A stretch of DNA of 49,067 bases, from positions 1-49,067 of the forward strand of contig JAHFRA010000004.1 in assembly GCA_023259035.1 (NCBI GenBank). Direction: 5' to 3'. Positions 17,162-25,041 of the stretch are shown piece by piece (position 1 is the stretch's first letter; each line of letters opens with the position of its first letter). The stretch is from Gallionella sp. Its GTDB lineage: Bacteria; Pseudomonadota; Gammaproteobacteria; Burkholderiales; Gallionellaceae. A model generated the notes under the pieces. The model ran no database searches, was not told the origin of the DNA, and saw only the letters and a program-made list of their open reading frames with translations. The translations under genes were made by a program, and so were the position numbers.

Positions 17162-17722
17162 GGTTTCTACCCTCTCCCTGCAAGGAAGAGGGGATAAGAC
17201 TTAATGCGCGCAGGTTGTTCGCTGGATGCGTTAGACAAATCTTCCCTTTCAATTCATGTGCTGGCCGCCCGCTGTTGCGGGTTCTTGTCTTGCGCCAGCT
17301 CCTGACCTGGGGAAATTTGCTGTGAGCCTCGCGCCGTGCGTGCGGTGCGATGTGCGTTTAGCAGATCTGCAAGTGGGGCGAACTGTATTTGAGTTTGGCG
17401 GGTAGTGTCAATGCTGATGGAAAAGAACTTGCAGGGGTCAAATGGGGCAGGATCGGGATATTTTTCAGAATCACGCCGCCAGTTTCAGCTCCACTTTTTT
17501 TCCAAACGATTGGGGGGGCAGCATCACAAATATTTTCATGTCGGCCAAGGGCGTACCCTAACCCGCGCCGCACAGATGGACAATATGCCGAGATGTATAG
17601 CCAATCCGGCCTGTGCATTCTCCAATGCCCAAGACAACCCAGCCCCGCCGCCCGGCACGAAGACGGGCACGATGAATTGCTTTCTCCGCAGCGAGCCGCT
17701 AGCATCCGCAGAAGCAACGATC
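17162..17722. other. Gene-poor debris at the right end of the island
   Basis: These 561 bases hold no gene I can support. Open frames on both strands are short and unlike any family I know. Homopolymer runs (seven T near 17494, seven G near 17512) interrupt frames. It is most likely decayed coding DNA at the junction between the accessory island and the ftsEX block. Confidence 0.45.
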
Positions 17723-17971
17723 ATGAAAAACAATCTTCCCATTGATAATTCGCCCAAGACCAGGGCGCAGGCTGCTGCAAAGCGGCCTGCGCTGCCGATC
17801 CATGCGGGCAAGGGTGGATTTCAAGCGGCGATAGTCGGTGCCCACAGCCATCGCTCACTGCTCGATGCCGCTGACGATGTCCAATCTCATCATCTGCAAC
17901 CGGTCACCTTCGACAAGGATTTCCGCCGCCTGATGAAGCGCAGCATGGTTATGGTATTGCCCACAAAATGA
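17723..17971 (+). CDS. Hypothetical small protein upstream of and overlapping ftsE
   Basis: An 82-residue basic protein (MKNNLPIDNSPKTRAQ...MVLPTK) with no membrane segment and no domain I recognise. Its TGA overlaps the ftsE ATG as ATGA, which suggests translational coupling and supports it being expressed. Codon use is like that of the flanking housekeeping genes, unlike the debris before it. The frame is open back to 17405, but that part looks non-coding, so ATG 17723 is preferred despite a weak ribosome site. Confidence 0.5.
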   Translation: MKNNLPIDNSPKTRAQAAAKRPALPIHAGKGGFQAAIVGAHSHRSLLDAADDVQSHHLQPVTFDKDFRRLMKRSMVMVLPTK

Positions 17972-18621
17972 TTTCCTTCAACCAGGTGCACAAGCGCTAC
18001 CCCGGCGGCTACGAGGCGCTGAAAAATGTTTCGTTCGATATTGCCGAGGGCGAGATGGTGTTCCTTACCGGGCACTCCGGCGCGGGCAAGAGCACGCTGC
18101 TCAAGCTTATCGCCGCGATCGAACGCCCCAACTCCGGCAGCGTGCTGGTGAACAACCAGAACGTCGGCGTGCTGAAGGGCGGCGCGCTGCCTTATCTGCG
18201 CCGCAACCTCGGCATTATCTTCCAGGACCACAAGCTACTGTTCGACCGCAGCGTATTTGACAACGTGCTGCTGCCGTTGCAAATCTGCGGCTTCGATCAC
18301 CGCGAAAGCGGCAAGCGGGTGCGCGCCGCGCTGGATAAAGTCGGCCTGCTCAAGCGCGAGAAGGCCAATCCCGTTGCGCTGTCCGGTGGTGAACAGCAAC
18401 GCCTGTGCATCGCGCGCGCGATCGTCAACCGCCCGTCCATCCTGCTGGCCGACGAGCCAACCGGCAATCTGGATGCGGCTTATGCGCAAGAGATCATGGC
18501 GATCTTCAAATCTTTCCATCAGGTCGGCGCAACCCTGTTGATCTCTACACACGATGAAAGCGTACTGCAGGATACCGATGTGCGGGTGCTGCTGTTGAAG
18601 CACGGGGAGTTACAAAAATGA
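17968..18621 (+). CDS. ftsE: Cell division ATP-binding protein FtsE
   Basis: FtsE is the ATPase of the FtsEX complex that controls septal peptidoglycan hydrolases at the divisome. The 217 residues have the full ABC set: Walker [10 protein letters not shown] near residue 36, Q-loop FQDHKLL, signature LSGGEQQR and Walker [13 protein letters not shown]. It overlaps ftsX by four bases (ATGA), as usual. Its normal upstream neighbour ftsY is displaced by about 9 kb. Confidence 0.97.
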   Translation: MISFNQVHKRYPGGYEALKNVSFDIAEGEMVFLTGHSGAGKSTLLKLIAAIERPNSGSVLVNNQNVGVLKGGALPYLRRNLGIIFQDHKLLFDRSVFDNVLLPLQICGFDHRESGKRVRAALDKVGLLKREKANPVALSGGEQQRLCIARAIVNRPSILLADEPTGNLDAAYAQEIMAIFKSFHQVGATLLISTHDESVLQDTDVRVLLLKHGELQK

Positions 18622-19526
18622 GCAATGCATTCAATCAGTACACCGGCACCCTGCGCAATGTGTTGCGCCGTATCTTTGCTTCGCCGCTGGCAGGAACCCT
18701 GAACATCCTTGTTATCGGCATTGCGCTCAGCCTGCCTGCCGGCATGTATGTGTTGTTGAAGAACGCGCAGATATTGGTCGCACAATTCTCCGGCACACCC
18801 CAGATCAGCTTGTTTCTGGGCGTGGACACAAAAACGGATGATGTTGATAATTTGCACAAACAGCTCGCCCAACATCCGGCTATCGCCCGCGTTGAATTTG
18901 TCGCCCGCGCACAAGCGTTGGAGCAACTCAAGCAAAGTACCGGGTTATCCGATGTGATCGGGGGCTTGAGCCAAAATCCCTTGCCGGATGCCTTCATCGT
19001 TCATTCCAGGCAAAGCGACGCACAGTCTTTGGGCAAATTGCGCCTTGAGTTGGCGAAGCTGCCCAACGTGGAACAAGCGCAACTTGATTCGGACTGGGCA
19101 TACAAACTTGAAGCGCTGCTCAAATTCGGTCGATTGGCTGTATTAATACTCGCCAGCTTGCTCAGTCTTGCGCTGATCGCTATTACCTTCAACATCATCC
19201 GTCTGCAAATCCTCACCCAGCGCGATGAGATCGAAATTGCCAAACTGATCGGTGCGACCAACGGCTTCATCCGCCGCCCGTTCCTGTATTTTGGCGCCAT
19301 GCAGGGATTGCTCGGCGGCGTCATGGCCTGGCTGATCGTTGCCGCGAGCATGCTGTTGCTCAACCATCAACTTAGCCCACTGGCACAACTTTATGCCAGC
19401 CAGTTCACTCTGCGCACGCTGTCGCTTGGTGACGGCGTATCGCTGCTGCTGTTCTCCGCATATCTGGGTTGGCTGGGGGCCTGGCTACCCGTGGCGCGAT
19501 ATCTGTCGCAAATCGAGCCGCGCTAA
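18618..19526 (+). CDS. ftsX: Cell division protein FtsX
   Basis: FtsX is the membrane partner of FtsE, passing the ATPase signal to periplasmic amidase activators. The 302 residues show four membrane segments (about 28-50, 172-197, 225-250, 272-295), with the large periplasmic loop after the first. The FtsX/MacB-type permease core (LQILTQRDEIEIAKLIGATNGFIRRPFLYFG) is clear. It overlaps ftsE by ATGA. Confidence 0.96.
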   Translation: MSNAFNQYTGTLRNVLRRIFASPLAGTLNILVIGIALSLPAGMYVLLKNAQILVAQFSGTPQISLFLGVDTKTDDVDNLHKQLAQHPAIARVEFVARAQALEQLKQSTGLSDVIGGLSQNPLPDAFIVHSRQSDAQSLGKLRLELAKLPNVEQAQLDSDWAYKLEALLKFGRLAVLILASLLSLALIAITFNIIRLQILTQRDEIEIAKLIGATNGFIRRPFLYFGAMQGLLGGVMAWLIVAASMLLLNHQLSPLAQLYASQFTLRTLSLGDGVSLLLFSAYLGWLGAWLPVARYLSQIEPR

Positions 19527-19634
19527 ACAGCGCGGATAACTCAAGCAGAAACCGGCCATGCAGCGCGAGAAATAGCCTGTATTTTCGCCTCTAATCGACA
19601 ATTTGTCTTTGGTTCAAGCTGCTACGATGCCCGC

Positions 19635-19661
19635 TAAAGTTTCGTGGATGAGTGCCGATAC
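19635..19661 (+). promoter_or_regulatory. FliA (sigma-28) promoter of the chemoreceptor gene
   Basis: TAAAGTTT (19635-19642), an 11-base spacer and GCCGATAC (19654-19661) match the sigma-28 consensus at all but the final base. It lies 71 bases before the chemoreceptor ATG. This places the gene in the late flagellar/chemotaxis regulon. Confidence 0.9.
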
Positions 19662-19732
19662 CGGCTTCGGCCACCTGCGAACAAAACCCGTTGGGATTAT
19701 AAGAAAATGAAACCGTAATACTGGGAGAGATA

Positions 19733-21820
19733 ATGAAACGTTCGACGATAGTACAGCGGCTCATCCTGCTGACGGCAATACCCGTAATAGCGCTGGTTTT
19801 TTCTTCCGGTATGCTGATTTTGGACAGCTTCGACCGCTACCAGAACGCGTCTCAGGCGCACAGCATCATGGAAGTGGCGGTAGCGGCGGGCGATCTGATT
19901 CATCCCATGCAGGTCGAGCGCGGCATGACGGCCGGTTTCATTCAATCGAAGGGGCAAAAGTTTTCAGATGCGCTGCCAGGCGCCCGCGCCAAAACCGACG
20001 AAAAGTTGGCGGCGTACAAGCGGCTGCTCGAAGGAGTCAATACAAGTTCAATGCCAGGGTTGAAAAAAGCTGTCGAGGAGACACAGCGCAAGCTTGAGGG
20101 GGTCGCCAAGGTACGCGAACAAGCCAAGCAGCTTGCCATTCCCAGCGCAGAGTCGTCCGCCTTCTTTACAGGAAACATCAGCAGCCTTTTGGAGGTGATG
20201 AGCACCTCTGCCGAATACAACAAAGACCCGGCAATCGGAAAAAAACTTTTGACCTATCACCATTTTTCAAATGCCAAGGAAAACGCCGGGCAGGAACGGG
20301 CGCTGTCCACGCAGGTGTTTGTCGCCAACAAGGTTGAGCACGCGCTATACCGCGCTATTCTGGGCAAGATCTACAAGCAGGAAGCTTATCTGGATTCATT
20401 TGGCGATTCCGCAACCGAGCAGGAAAAGGCGGCGCTGAAATCGGTGCTCGATAGCGATGCGGCAAAGGATGTCGAGCGCATGCGCGCCGTCATGGCAAGA
20501 ATGTCAGAGCATTCTGAAGAGAGGATATCCGATGGACCGCTTCGGCAAGCTCAGGACATGCCTGTTGCTTCGCCCGACAAGAAAAAGGCCGATGTCATAG
20601 TCAACCAACCTGCGCAGGGCGAGGCGGGTGTGGAGCCGGCGTTGTGGTTCAAGCGAAGCACCGACAGGATCAACGGCCTGTACGAAGTCGAGCAACTGCT
20701 GACGAAGAACATCAATTCCGATGTTAATAATCTGTTGGCCGCCAGTCGCACGGCTTTTTTGTTGCAGCTGGTATTGGCGATACTGGCGGTTGCGGTTGCC
20801 GCAGCAGTGTCAGCATGGGTGGCGCGTAGCGTAAATCGGCCATTGAGCGCGGTGGTGAATGCAGCCGAATACGCGGTTGCGCATGACGATTTTACCCGGG
20901 GCATCCCCGAGGACGGCACACAGGAAACGGCGCGCGTCGGGCAGGCTATCAACCTTTTGATGGGGAAATTTCGCAGTATTATTTCGGGGGCCATACGTTC
21001 CAGCGAGGGTATTGCCGACGCATCCGGCGCACTGTCCGTTTCAAGCAGTCAAGTCAACAGGAGCTCGTCTGCTCAGGCAGATGCTGCCTCATCGGTTGCC
21101 GCAGCCGTCGAGGAAATATCCGTCAGTGTCAGCGAGACTGCGGCAAACGCGCAAATTGCGACAAAAACCGTGGAGAATTCGCGCGCCGGGACGGCACAGG
21201 CAATCGCCGTCATGGCAAAGACCGTAGAGAATGTAAACGGCATCGCCTCGCTAATCTACAAATCGGGTAACAATGTCGGGTTGCTTGATGAAAGTTCGAA
21301 GCGGATCGGCGGTATTGTTCAAGTGATCAGAGAAGTCGCCGATCAAACCAACTTGCTGGCATTGAACGCCGCAATTGAAGCGGCGCGCGCCGGTGAACAG
21401 GGAAGAGGCTTTGCGGTAGTGGCTGACGAGGTGCGCAAGCTTGCCGAGCGCACGTCAAAAGCAACCAAGGAAATTGCCGATCTCATCGGCGATATTCAAA
21501 ATCACATCGACGGAACCGTGACCGGGATGCAGCAGGCAAATACCCAGGTGGCGGAAAGTCTTGAACTCGTTGGCCAAACCGAGACCGCGCTGCGCCGTAT
21601 AGACGACGATTCGCGTGAAGTGGCGAACAATGTCCAAAGTATTGCCGATGCGACACATGAGCAGGATGCCGCTATCCATCAGGTTGCGACAAGTGTCGAA
21701 AAAATTGCCCAGATGGCGGAAGAAAATAGTGCTGCGGCCGCATCCAGCAGCGATACTGCAGTTCAACTCGATACGCTATCCGGCACGCTCAAGGAATCGG
21801 TGATTCATTTCAAGGTTTGA
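19733..21820 (+). CDS. Methyl-accepting chemotaxis protein with periplasmic NIT domain
   Basis: A 695-residue transmembrane chemoreceptor. Membrane segments lie at about residues 10-30 and 338-360. Between them is a NIT-type (nitrate/nitrite-sensing) helical sensor, recognised by [18 protein letters not shown] near residue 62. A HAMP linker ([10 protein letters not shown]) follows the second segment, then the cytoplasmic hairpin with its tip motif [37 protein letters not shown]. No C-terminal CheR-binding pentapeptide is present. The ribosome site GGGAGA precedes ATG. It is transcribed from the FliA promoter at 19635. The ligand could be nitrate or nitrite, which is inference from the domain name. 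Confidence 0.93.
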   Translation: MKRSTIVQRLILLTAIPVIALVFSSGMLILDSFDRYQNASQAHSIMEVAVAAGDLIHPMQVERGMTAGFIQSKGQKFSDALPGARAKTDEKLAAYKRLLEGVNTSSMPGLKKAVEETQRKLEGVAKVREQAKQLAIPSAESSAFFTGNISSLLEVMSTSAEYNKDPAIGKKLLTYHHFSNAKENAGQERALSTQVFVANKVEHALYRAILGKIYKQEAYLDSFGDSATEQEKAALKSVLDSDAAKDVERMRAVMARMSEHSEERISDGPLRQAQDMPVASPDKKKADVIVNQPAQGEAGVEPALWFKRSTDRINGLYEVEQLLTKNINSDVNNLLAASRTAFLLQLVLAILAVAVAAAVSAWVARSVNRPLSAVVNAAEYAVAHDDFTRGIPEDGTQETARVGQAINLLMGKFRSIISGAIRSSEGIADASGALSVSSSQVNRSSSAQADAASSVAAAVEEISVSVSETAANAQIATKTVENSRAGTAQAIAVMAKTVENVNGIASLIYKSGNNVGLLDESSKRIGGIVQVIREVADQTNLLALNAAIEAARAGEQGRGFAVVADEVRKLAERTSKATKEIADLIGDIQNHIDGTVTGMQQANTQVAESLELVGQTETALRRIDDDSREVANNVQSIADATHEQDAAIHQVATSVEKIAQMAEENSAAAASSSDTAVQLDTLSGTLKESVIHFKV

Positions 21821-21853
21821 ATGCCCTAAACCCGGCAAGCATTTTACCGAGTC

Positions 21854-22333
21854 ATGCGCCCGCTACTGAATGTCGCCGCCGCTTTATTGCTGAGCGCATG
21901 CGCCGGCAGCCAGCAAGGTATCGGTAGCGGATCTGTCGATACCCCAAAAGAAATTATCCGGCTGGGAGTGATCGAAAGCGTCACGCCGATTGAGCTGGAT
22001 GCCAGCTCCGGAGGCGGCTCTGCGATGGGCAGTATTTTCGGACAAGTCGGAGGGGCCAGCACCGGCGGCGGACGCGGATCAGTGGCCGGATCGGTGCTGG
22101 GCACGGTGCTCGGCGGCACGCTTGGCCATCAGGCGGGCATCGCCACCAAACCCGGTCTGGAAATCTGGATCAAGCTGGATGACGAGGATGGCAAAAGCGC
22201 TTACGTGATGCAACCCGGCAAGCCGGATGCGTTCAAAGTCGGCGACCATGTGCGCGTGGTGCGCAAAAAAGGCGAAACGCGTGTCGAACCGGAAGCCGCT
22301 ACAGACAAATCGAAAGACCCCTCCAAACCCTGA
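21854..22333 (+). CDS. SlyB-like glycine-zipper outer-membrane lipoprotein
   Basis: A 159-residue lipoprotein with lipobox LSAC (Cys16). Residues 55-95 form a Gly/Ser-rich glycine-zipper hairpin (MGSIFGQVGG..., VAGSVLGTVLGGTLGHQAG) typical of SlyB/Pcp/Rick_17kDa proteins. After it comes a small beta-rich C-terminal region (LEIWIKLDDEDGKSAYVMQPG...VGDHVRVV). SlyB-type proteins support outer-membrane integrity under stress. The gene lies 33 bases after the chemoreceptor stop and may be co-transcribed. It is the last core gene before the integron remnant. Confidence 0.88.
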   Translation: MRPLLNVAAALLLSACAGSQQGIGSGSVDTPKEIIRLGVIESVTPIELDASSGGGSAMGSIFGQVGGASTGGGRGSVAGSVLGTVLGGTLGHQAGIATKPGLEIWIKLDDEDGKSAYVMQPGKPDAFKVGDHVRVVRKKGETRVEPEAATDKSKDPSKP

Positions 22334-22413
22334 TGATTGGCTGGCTATCTCAGCCAGGATCAGTTCGGCGGTGCCACGAGCTACGGCATCTAAAACCTGT
22401 ATACATCTCGCTA

Positions 22414-22476
22414 CGCCAATCGTTGTGCTAAGGGACGGCATGTTTTTGCGCAGCCCCCTTGAGCGCCGGGTTATGC
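22414..22476 (-). repeat. attC-like site A, downstream of the VOC cassette gene (degenerate)
   Basis: On the minus strand the site starts with the core GCATAAC (22476-22470), two bases after the VOC stop, followed by GCTCAAGGGGGCTGCGC and a facing arm GCCGTCCCTTAGC. This is the arm order of integron attC sites. The distal core is corrupted (GATTGGC instead of GTTRRRY). It shares its GCGCAG-CCC...CCTTGAGCGC block with site B. Confidence 0.6.
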
Positions 22477-22477
22477 C

Positions 22478-22900
22478 TCAATCCTTGATTTCCCACTGTG
22501 GATTCCATACGACCTCCCAGAGGTGTTGGTCGGGGTCTTGAAAGTAGCCCGCATAGCCTCCCCAGAAGGTGTCTTGAGCTGGCTTTACTATAACAGCACC
22601 GGCATTTTTTGCTTGCTCCATGACCGCGTCGACCCCCGCCTTGGAAGAAACATTATGCCCAAGTGATAGGTCAGTAGCGCCCGGCTTGCCAAGAGGGAGG
22701 CCGGAATCGTGAGCAAGACTTTTGCGTGGCCAGATGGCGAGCTTGAGCCCGGCTTGCAGTTCAAAGAAAGCAACCGCACCATGCTCGAATTCTTTTCCGA
22801 TAATGCCCTCGGTCTTGAGTCCAAGACCTTCTTCGTAGAACCTGAGTGATTTTTCCAAGTCATCGACGCAGAGCGTGATAACAGTTATTCGTGGCTTCAT
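22478..22900 (-). CDS. VOC superfamily (glyoxalase/bleomycin-resistance-like) protein, integron cassette gene
   Basis: A 140-residue protein with two beta-alpha-beta-beta-beta halves of the vicinal-oxygen-chelate fold: ITVITLCVDDLEKSLRFYEEGLG at the start and YAGYFQDPDQHLWEVVWNP at the end, the latter carrying the usual metal-site Glu. VOC proteins are dioxygenases, isomerases or drug-binding proteins; the substrate is not predictable. It lies between two attC-like sites, its stop two bases from site A and its ATG 19 bases from site B, a textbook integron cassette layout. There is little room for its own promoter. Confidence 0.88.
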   Translation of the reverse strand: MKPRITVITLCVDDLEKSLRFYEEGLGLKTEGIIGKEFEHGAVAFFELQAGLKLAIWPRKSLAHDSGLPLGKPGATDLSLGHNVSSKAGVDAVMEQAKNAGAVIVKPAQDTFWGGYAGYFQDPDQHLWEVVWNPQWEIKD

Positions 22901-22918
22901 CTACAACTCATCCATGAT

Positions 22919-22979
22919 GCATAAAGCTACAAGGGGCTGCGCGCTTTTGCGCAGTCCCACCTTGAGCGCAAGGTTATGC
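22919..22979 (-). repeat. attC-like site B between the toxin-antitoxin and VOC cassettes
   Basis: On the minus strand it reads GCATAAC, then GCTCAAGG and GGGACTGCGC, a short loop, the facing arm GCGCAGCCCCTTGTAGC and the end core TTTATGC (expected GTTATGC). The GGGACTGCGC/GCGCAGCCCC arms pair with one G-C/T irregularity, and the outer GCATAA/TTATGC cores pair too. The TAA stop of the antitoxin lies inside the first core. Total length 61 bp fits a short attC. Confidence 0.72.
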
Positions 22980-23234
22980 AGCACGCGCAAGTGGAACCTC
23001 CCAGCCGGGAAATACGAGTACGGCAGGATGGCACTGGAGGGCACGAGCAAAAACCTTTGCGCGCTCGACACCTAAATTCACTCGACCGTTTTCGATAGCT
23101 GAAATAGTGGCTTGAGGGATACCCGTAAGCTCGGAAAGCTGGCTTTGGCTCAACTCTTGAAGTTCACGCAAAATGCGAACTGACTCTCCCACCGAAACCT
23201 CAACTCGTTTTTTCGCGGGGCGGAACTCTTTCAT
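22974..23234 (-). CDS. Xre/HTH antitoxin of a RelE-type module (HigA-like)
   Basis: An 86-residue Cro/C1-type HTH protein: ILRELQELSQSQLSELTGIPQATISAIENGRVNLGVERAKVFARAL covers all five helices. It begins one base after the toxin stop with a strong AGGAGG site 8 bases upstream of ATG 23234; the upstream frame to 23273 lies inside the toxin gene. Toxin-first order with an HTH antitoxin is the HigBA plan. Its stop codon is contained in the attC core of site B, as in many integron cassettes. It should bind the toxin and repress the promoter at 23526-23555. Confidence 0.88.
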   Translation of the reverse strand: MKEFRPAKKRVEVSVGESVRILRELQELSQSQLSELTGIPQATISAIENGRVNLGVERAKVFARALQCHPAVLVFPGWEVPLARAA

Positions 23235-23235
23235 A

Positions 23236-23520
23236 TCATGGCCTCCTGTAATCGTGGGCGGTAACTTGAACAACTTGAATCAGCAACACATTGGCAACAA
23301 CCCGGTAAATCACTCGCCACTGGAGTCCTAACCGGGAGGAGCGGTGGCCTTTCCACTCGCCATACAGAGCTTCATCGTGAAACCCCTTTATGGCTCGCAA
23401 TCCAAGTGGACCCGAGACTCTGGCAATGTCTTTCCATTTCTCGTAACGCTTCAAAACTTCAATAGGAACGGTGCCAGCAAGCTGTTTGTCAACGCGACGG
23501 TGTTCTTCGATTTCCCACAT
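23236..23520 (-). CDS. RelE/ParE-superfamily toxin (HigB-like)
   Basis: A 94-residue RelE-fold protein: a helical start (EEHRRVDKQLAGTVPIEVLKRYEKW), then LRAIKGFHDEALYGEWKGHRSSRLGLQWRVIYRVV and LIQVVQVTAHDYRR, containing the Arg/His residues typical of ribosome-dependent mRNA-cleaving toxins. It forms a two-gene operon with the HTH antitoxin. There is no Shine-Dalgarno before ATG 23520; the promoter position predicts a leaderless mRNA. Such modules are frequent integron cassettes and are thought to stabilise arrays. Confidence 0.87.
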   Translation of the reverse strand: MWEIEEHRRVDKQLAGTVPIEVLKRYEKWKDIARVSGPLGLRAIKGFHDEALYGEWKGHRSSRLGLQWRVIYRVVANVLLIQVVQVTAHDYRRP

Positions 23521-23525
23521 GTCGC

Positions 23526-23555
23526 ATTATGTATATATCAATAATGGTATGTCAA
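23526..23555 (-). promoter_or_regulatory. Promoter of the cassette toxin-antitoxin operon
   Basis: On the minus strand, TTGACA (23555-23550) and CATAAT (23531-23526) are 18 bases apart. The expected start of transcription is at or within a base of the toxin ATG at 23520. The cassette thus appears to carry its own promoter and not to rely on the integron promoter. Confidence 0.65.
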
Positions 23556-23576
23556 GAGCGCCAGTTTTTGGGTGAG

Positions 23577-23644
23577 GCATAACGTTTGAGTTGAGCACCG
23601 TCCCGAGCGGAGCGAGTGGCGTGTGCTCGAACGAGTGGTTGGGC
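23577..23644 (-). repeat. attC-like site C, nearest the integrase
   Basis: On the minus strand it starts GCCCAAC (RYYYAAC consensus) and ends GTTATGC. Inside, TTCGAGCAC faces GTGCTCAA, pairing except for one extra C, which mirrors the extrahelical base that gives attC its polarity. Length 68 bp. It forms the left boundary of the toxin-antitoxin cassette; any gene of the cassette to its right is gone. Confidence 0.7.
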
Positions 23645-23720
23645 GTGAGAGGCAGCGTTCAGGTTCATCTGCATATTATCCGTGCGAAAAACCAAGAATT
23701 CCGCCCTCCATTTAACCAAC

Positions 23721-23785
23721 CAAAGCGTTGCGCGTACCGGCGTATAACGCGAGCGTTAATAGCGCACGGTCGATACAACGCTTTG
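23721..23785. repeat. Long imperfect inverted repeat between the cassettes and the integrase
   Basis: Arms CAAAGCGTTG (23721-23730) and CAACGCTTTG (23776-23785) are perfect, and the inner parts pair partly, with AACGC/GCGTT at the centre. It lacks attC end cores. It could be a regulatory dyad near attI or part of a vanished cassette. The rest of 23645-23965 shows no gene. Confidence 0.55.
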
Positions 23786-23965
23786 CGCAATACCATATAG
23801 GACAGCCTTTTATACACCTATTTCTCGGTATTAAAATGGTCGGCTGCCCGCTTGAGCTGTCTATTGCGACCAACGCAAAGTAGATGGCAAAAACGCCGGA
23901 TATGCTGGATTGAGTTGCCGTATAATTTGGAATAGCATTTCTACTCCTTTGATTTTACAAATTGA

Positions 23966-24974
23966 AAACATCCTAACAAGGCAACTGCTTCCACGAAAAG
24001 CGGCGTTTCTTCTCAACCGCCGGTCAAGTTGCTGGATCAAGTGCGTGGCCGCATCCGTTACAAGCACTACAGCATTCGCACCGAGCAAGCCTATGTCTAA
24101 CGGGTGAAGCGTTTTGTGTTGTTCCATGGTAAGCGGCATCCTAACACTATGGGTGCGCGGGAGGTGGAGGCGTTTTTGTCACATTTGGCGAATGAGGGCA
24201 ACGTCTCGGCATCTACGCATCAGCAGGCGCTTTCCGCCCTGCTGTTTTTGTACAAAGAAGTGCTGGCGGTGGATTTGCTCTGGCTGGAAAATATTGCTCG
24301 CCCCAAAAAGCCGAAACGCCTGCCCGTGGTGTTGACTGTTACCGAGGTCAGGAAGCTGCTGGCGCAATTGGAGGGCACGCGCGCGCTGATGGCACGGCTG
24401 TTATATGGCACCGGAATGCGCTTGATGGAGTGTGCGCGTTTGCGCGTGAAGGATGCTGATTTTGAGCGTTGCGAGATATTTGGTTCGCGATGGAAAAGGC
24501 GGCAAGGATCGTGTGACCATGTTGCCTGAAACTGCGGTTGCAGATTTGCGCGCGCATTTGCTTCTGGTACGCGGTCTATGGGAGCAGGATCGTGAGGCAG
24601 GCCGCCCCGGTGTGTTTATGCCGCAGGCATTGGAAAAGAAATACCCCGATGGCGGCAAGACGTGGCCGTGGTTTTGGGTGTTTCCAGCAAAATCGCTTTC
24701 GGTCGATCCGCGCATCGGGACCGAGCGTCGCCATCATGCGCATGAGCAGGCGTTGCAGCGCGCCATCAAACAGGCGGTGGTGAATGGCGGAATTGCCAAG
24801 CCGGCCACGGCGCATAGCTTGAGGCATTCGTTTGCGACCCATCTTTTGCAAAGTGGCAATGACGTTCGCACGGTACAGGAGTTGCTGGGACACTCGGATG
24901 CGAGCACCACGATGATTTATACGCATGTGTTAAACAAGGGCGGGCGCGGTGTTGCCAGCCCGCTGGATAAGTGA
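23966..24974 (+). pseudogene. intI: Integron integrase (IntI-type tyrosine recombinase), inactivated
   Basis: IntI recombines attC and attI sites to capture cassettes. Joined across frames, the protein matches IntI throughout: [23 protein letters not shown], the catalytic-domain Arg in YGTGMRLME, the IntI-specific insert [20 protein letters not shown] that tells it from other tyrosine recombinases, [15 protein letters not shown] and the nucleophile Tyr in [12 protein letters not shown]. Two lesions are visible. A TAA (24098-24100) replaces a residue right after EQAYV, and one extra T in the TTT at 24479-24481 shifts [12 protein letters not shown] out of frame. No ATG remains at the N-terminus; the frame opens after a TGA at 23965. 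It runs away from the cassettes, the normal integron layout. Confidence 0.9.
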
Positions 24975-24990
24975 TGGGTCGGCGAAAAGC

Positions 24991-25009
24991 GCCTTGATTT
25001 AAGGCTTTT
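24991..25009 (+). terminator. Probable terminator after the integrase
   Basis: GCCTT (24991-24995) and AAGGC (25001-25005) form a short stem followed by TTTT; upstream AAAA can extend pairing across a 2-base bulge. A TATACT (25012-25017) just beyond may be the -10 box of glmU. Confidence 0.5.
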
Positions 25010-25041
25010 GTTATACTCCGCCAACTTATGGAAAGCCGTAT

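Noticed and set aside
17405..17722. Coding extension upstream of the small gene before ftsE
   Set aside because: Homopolymer runs and composition suggest decayed DNA; only the part from ATG 17723 has codon use like core genes.
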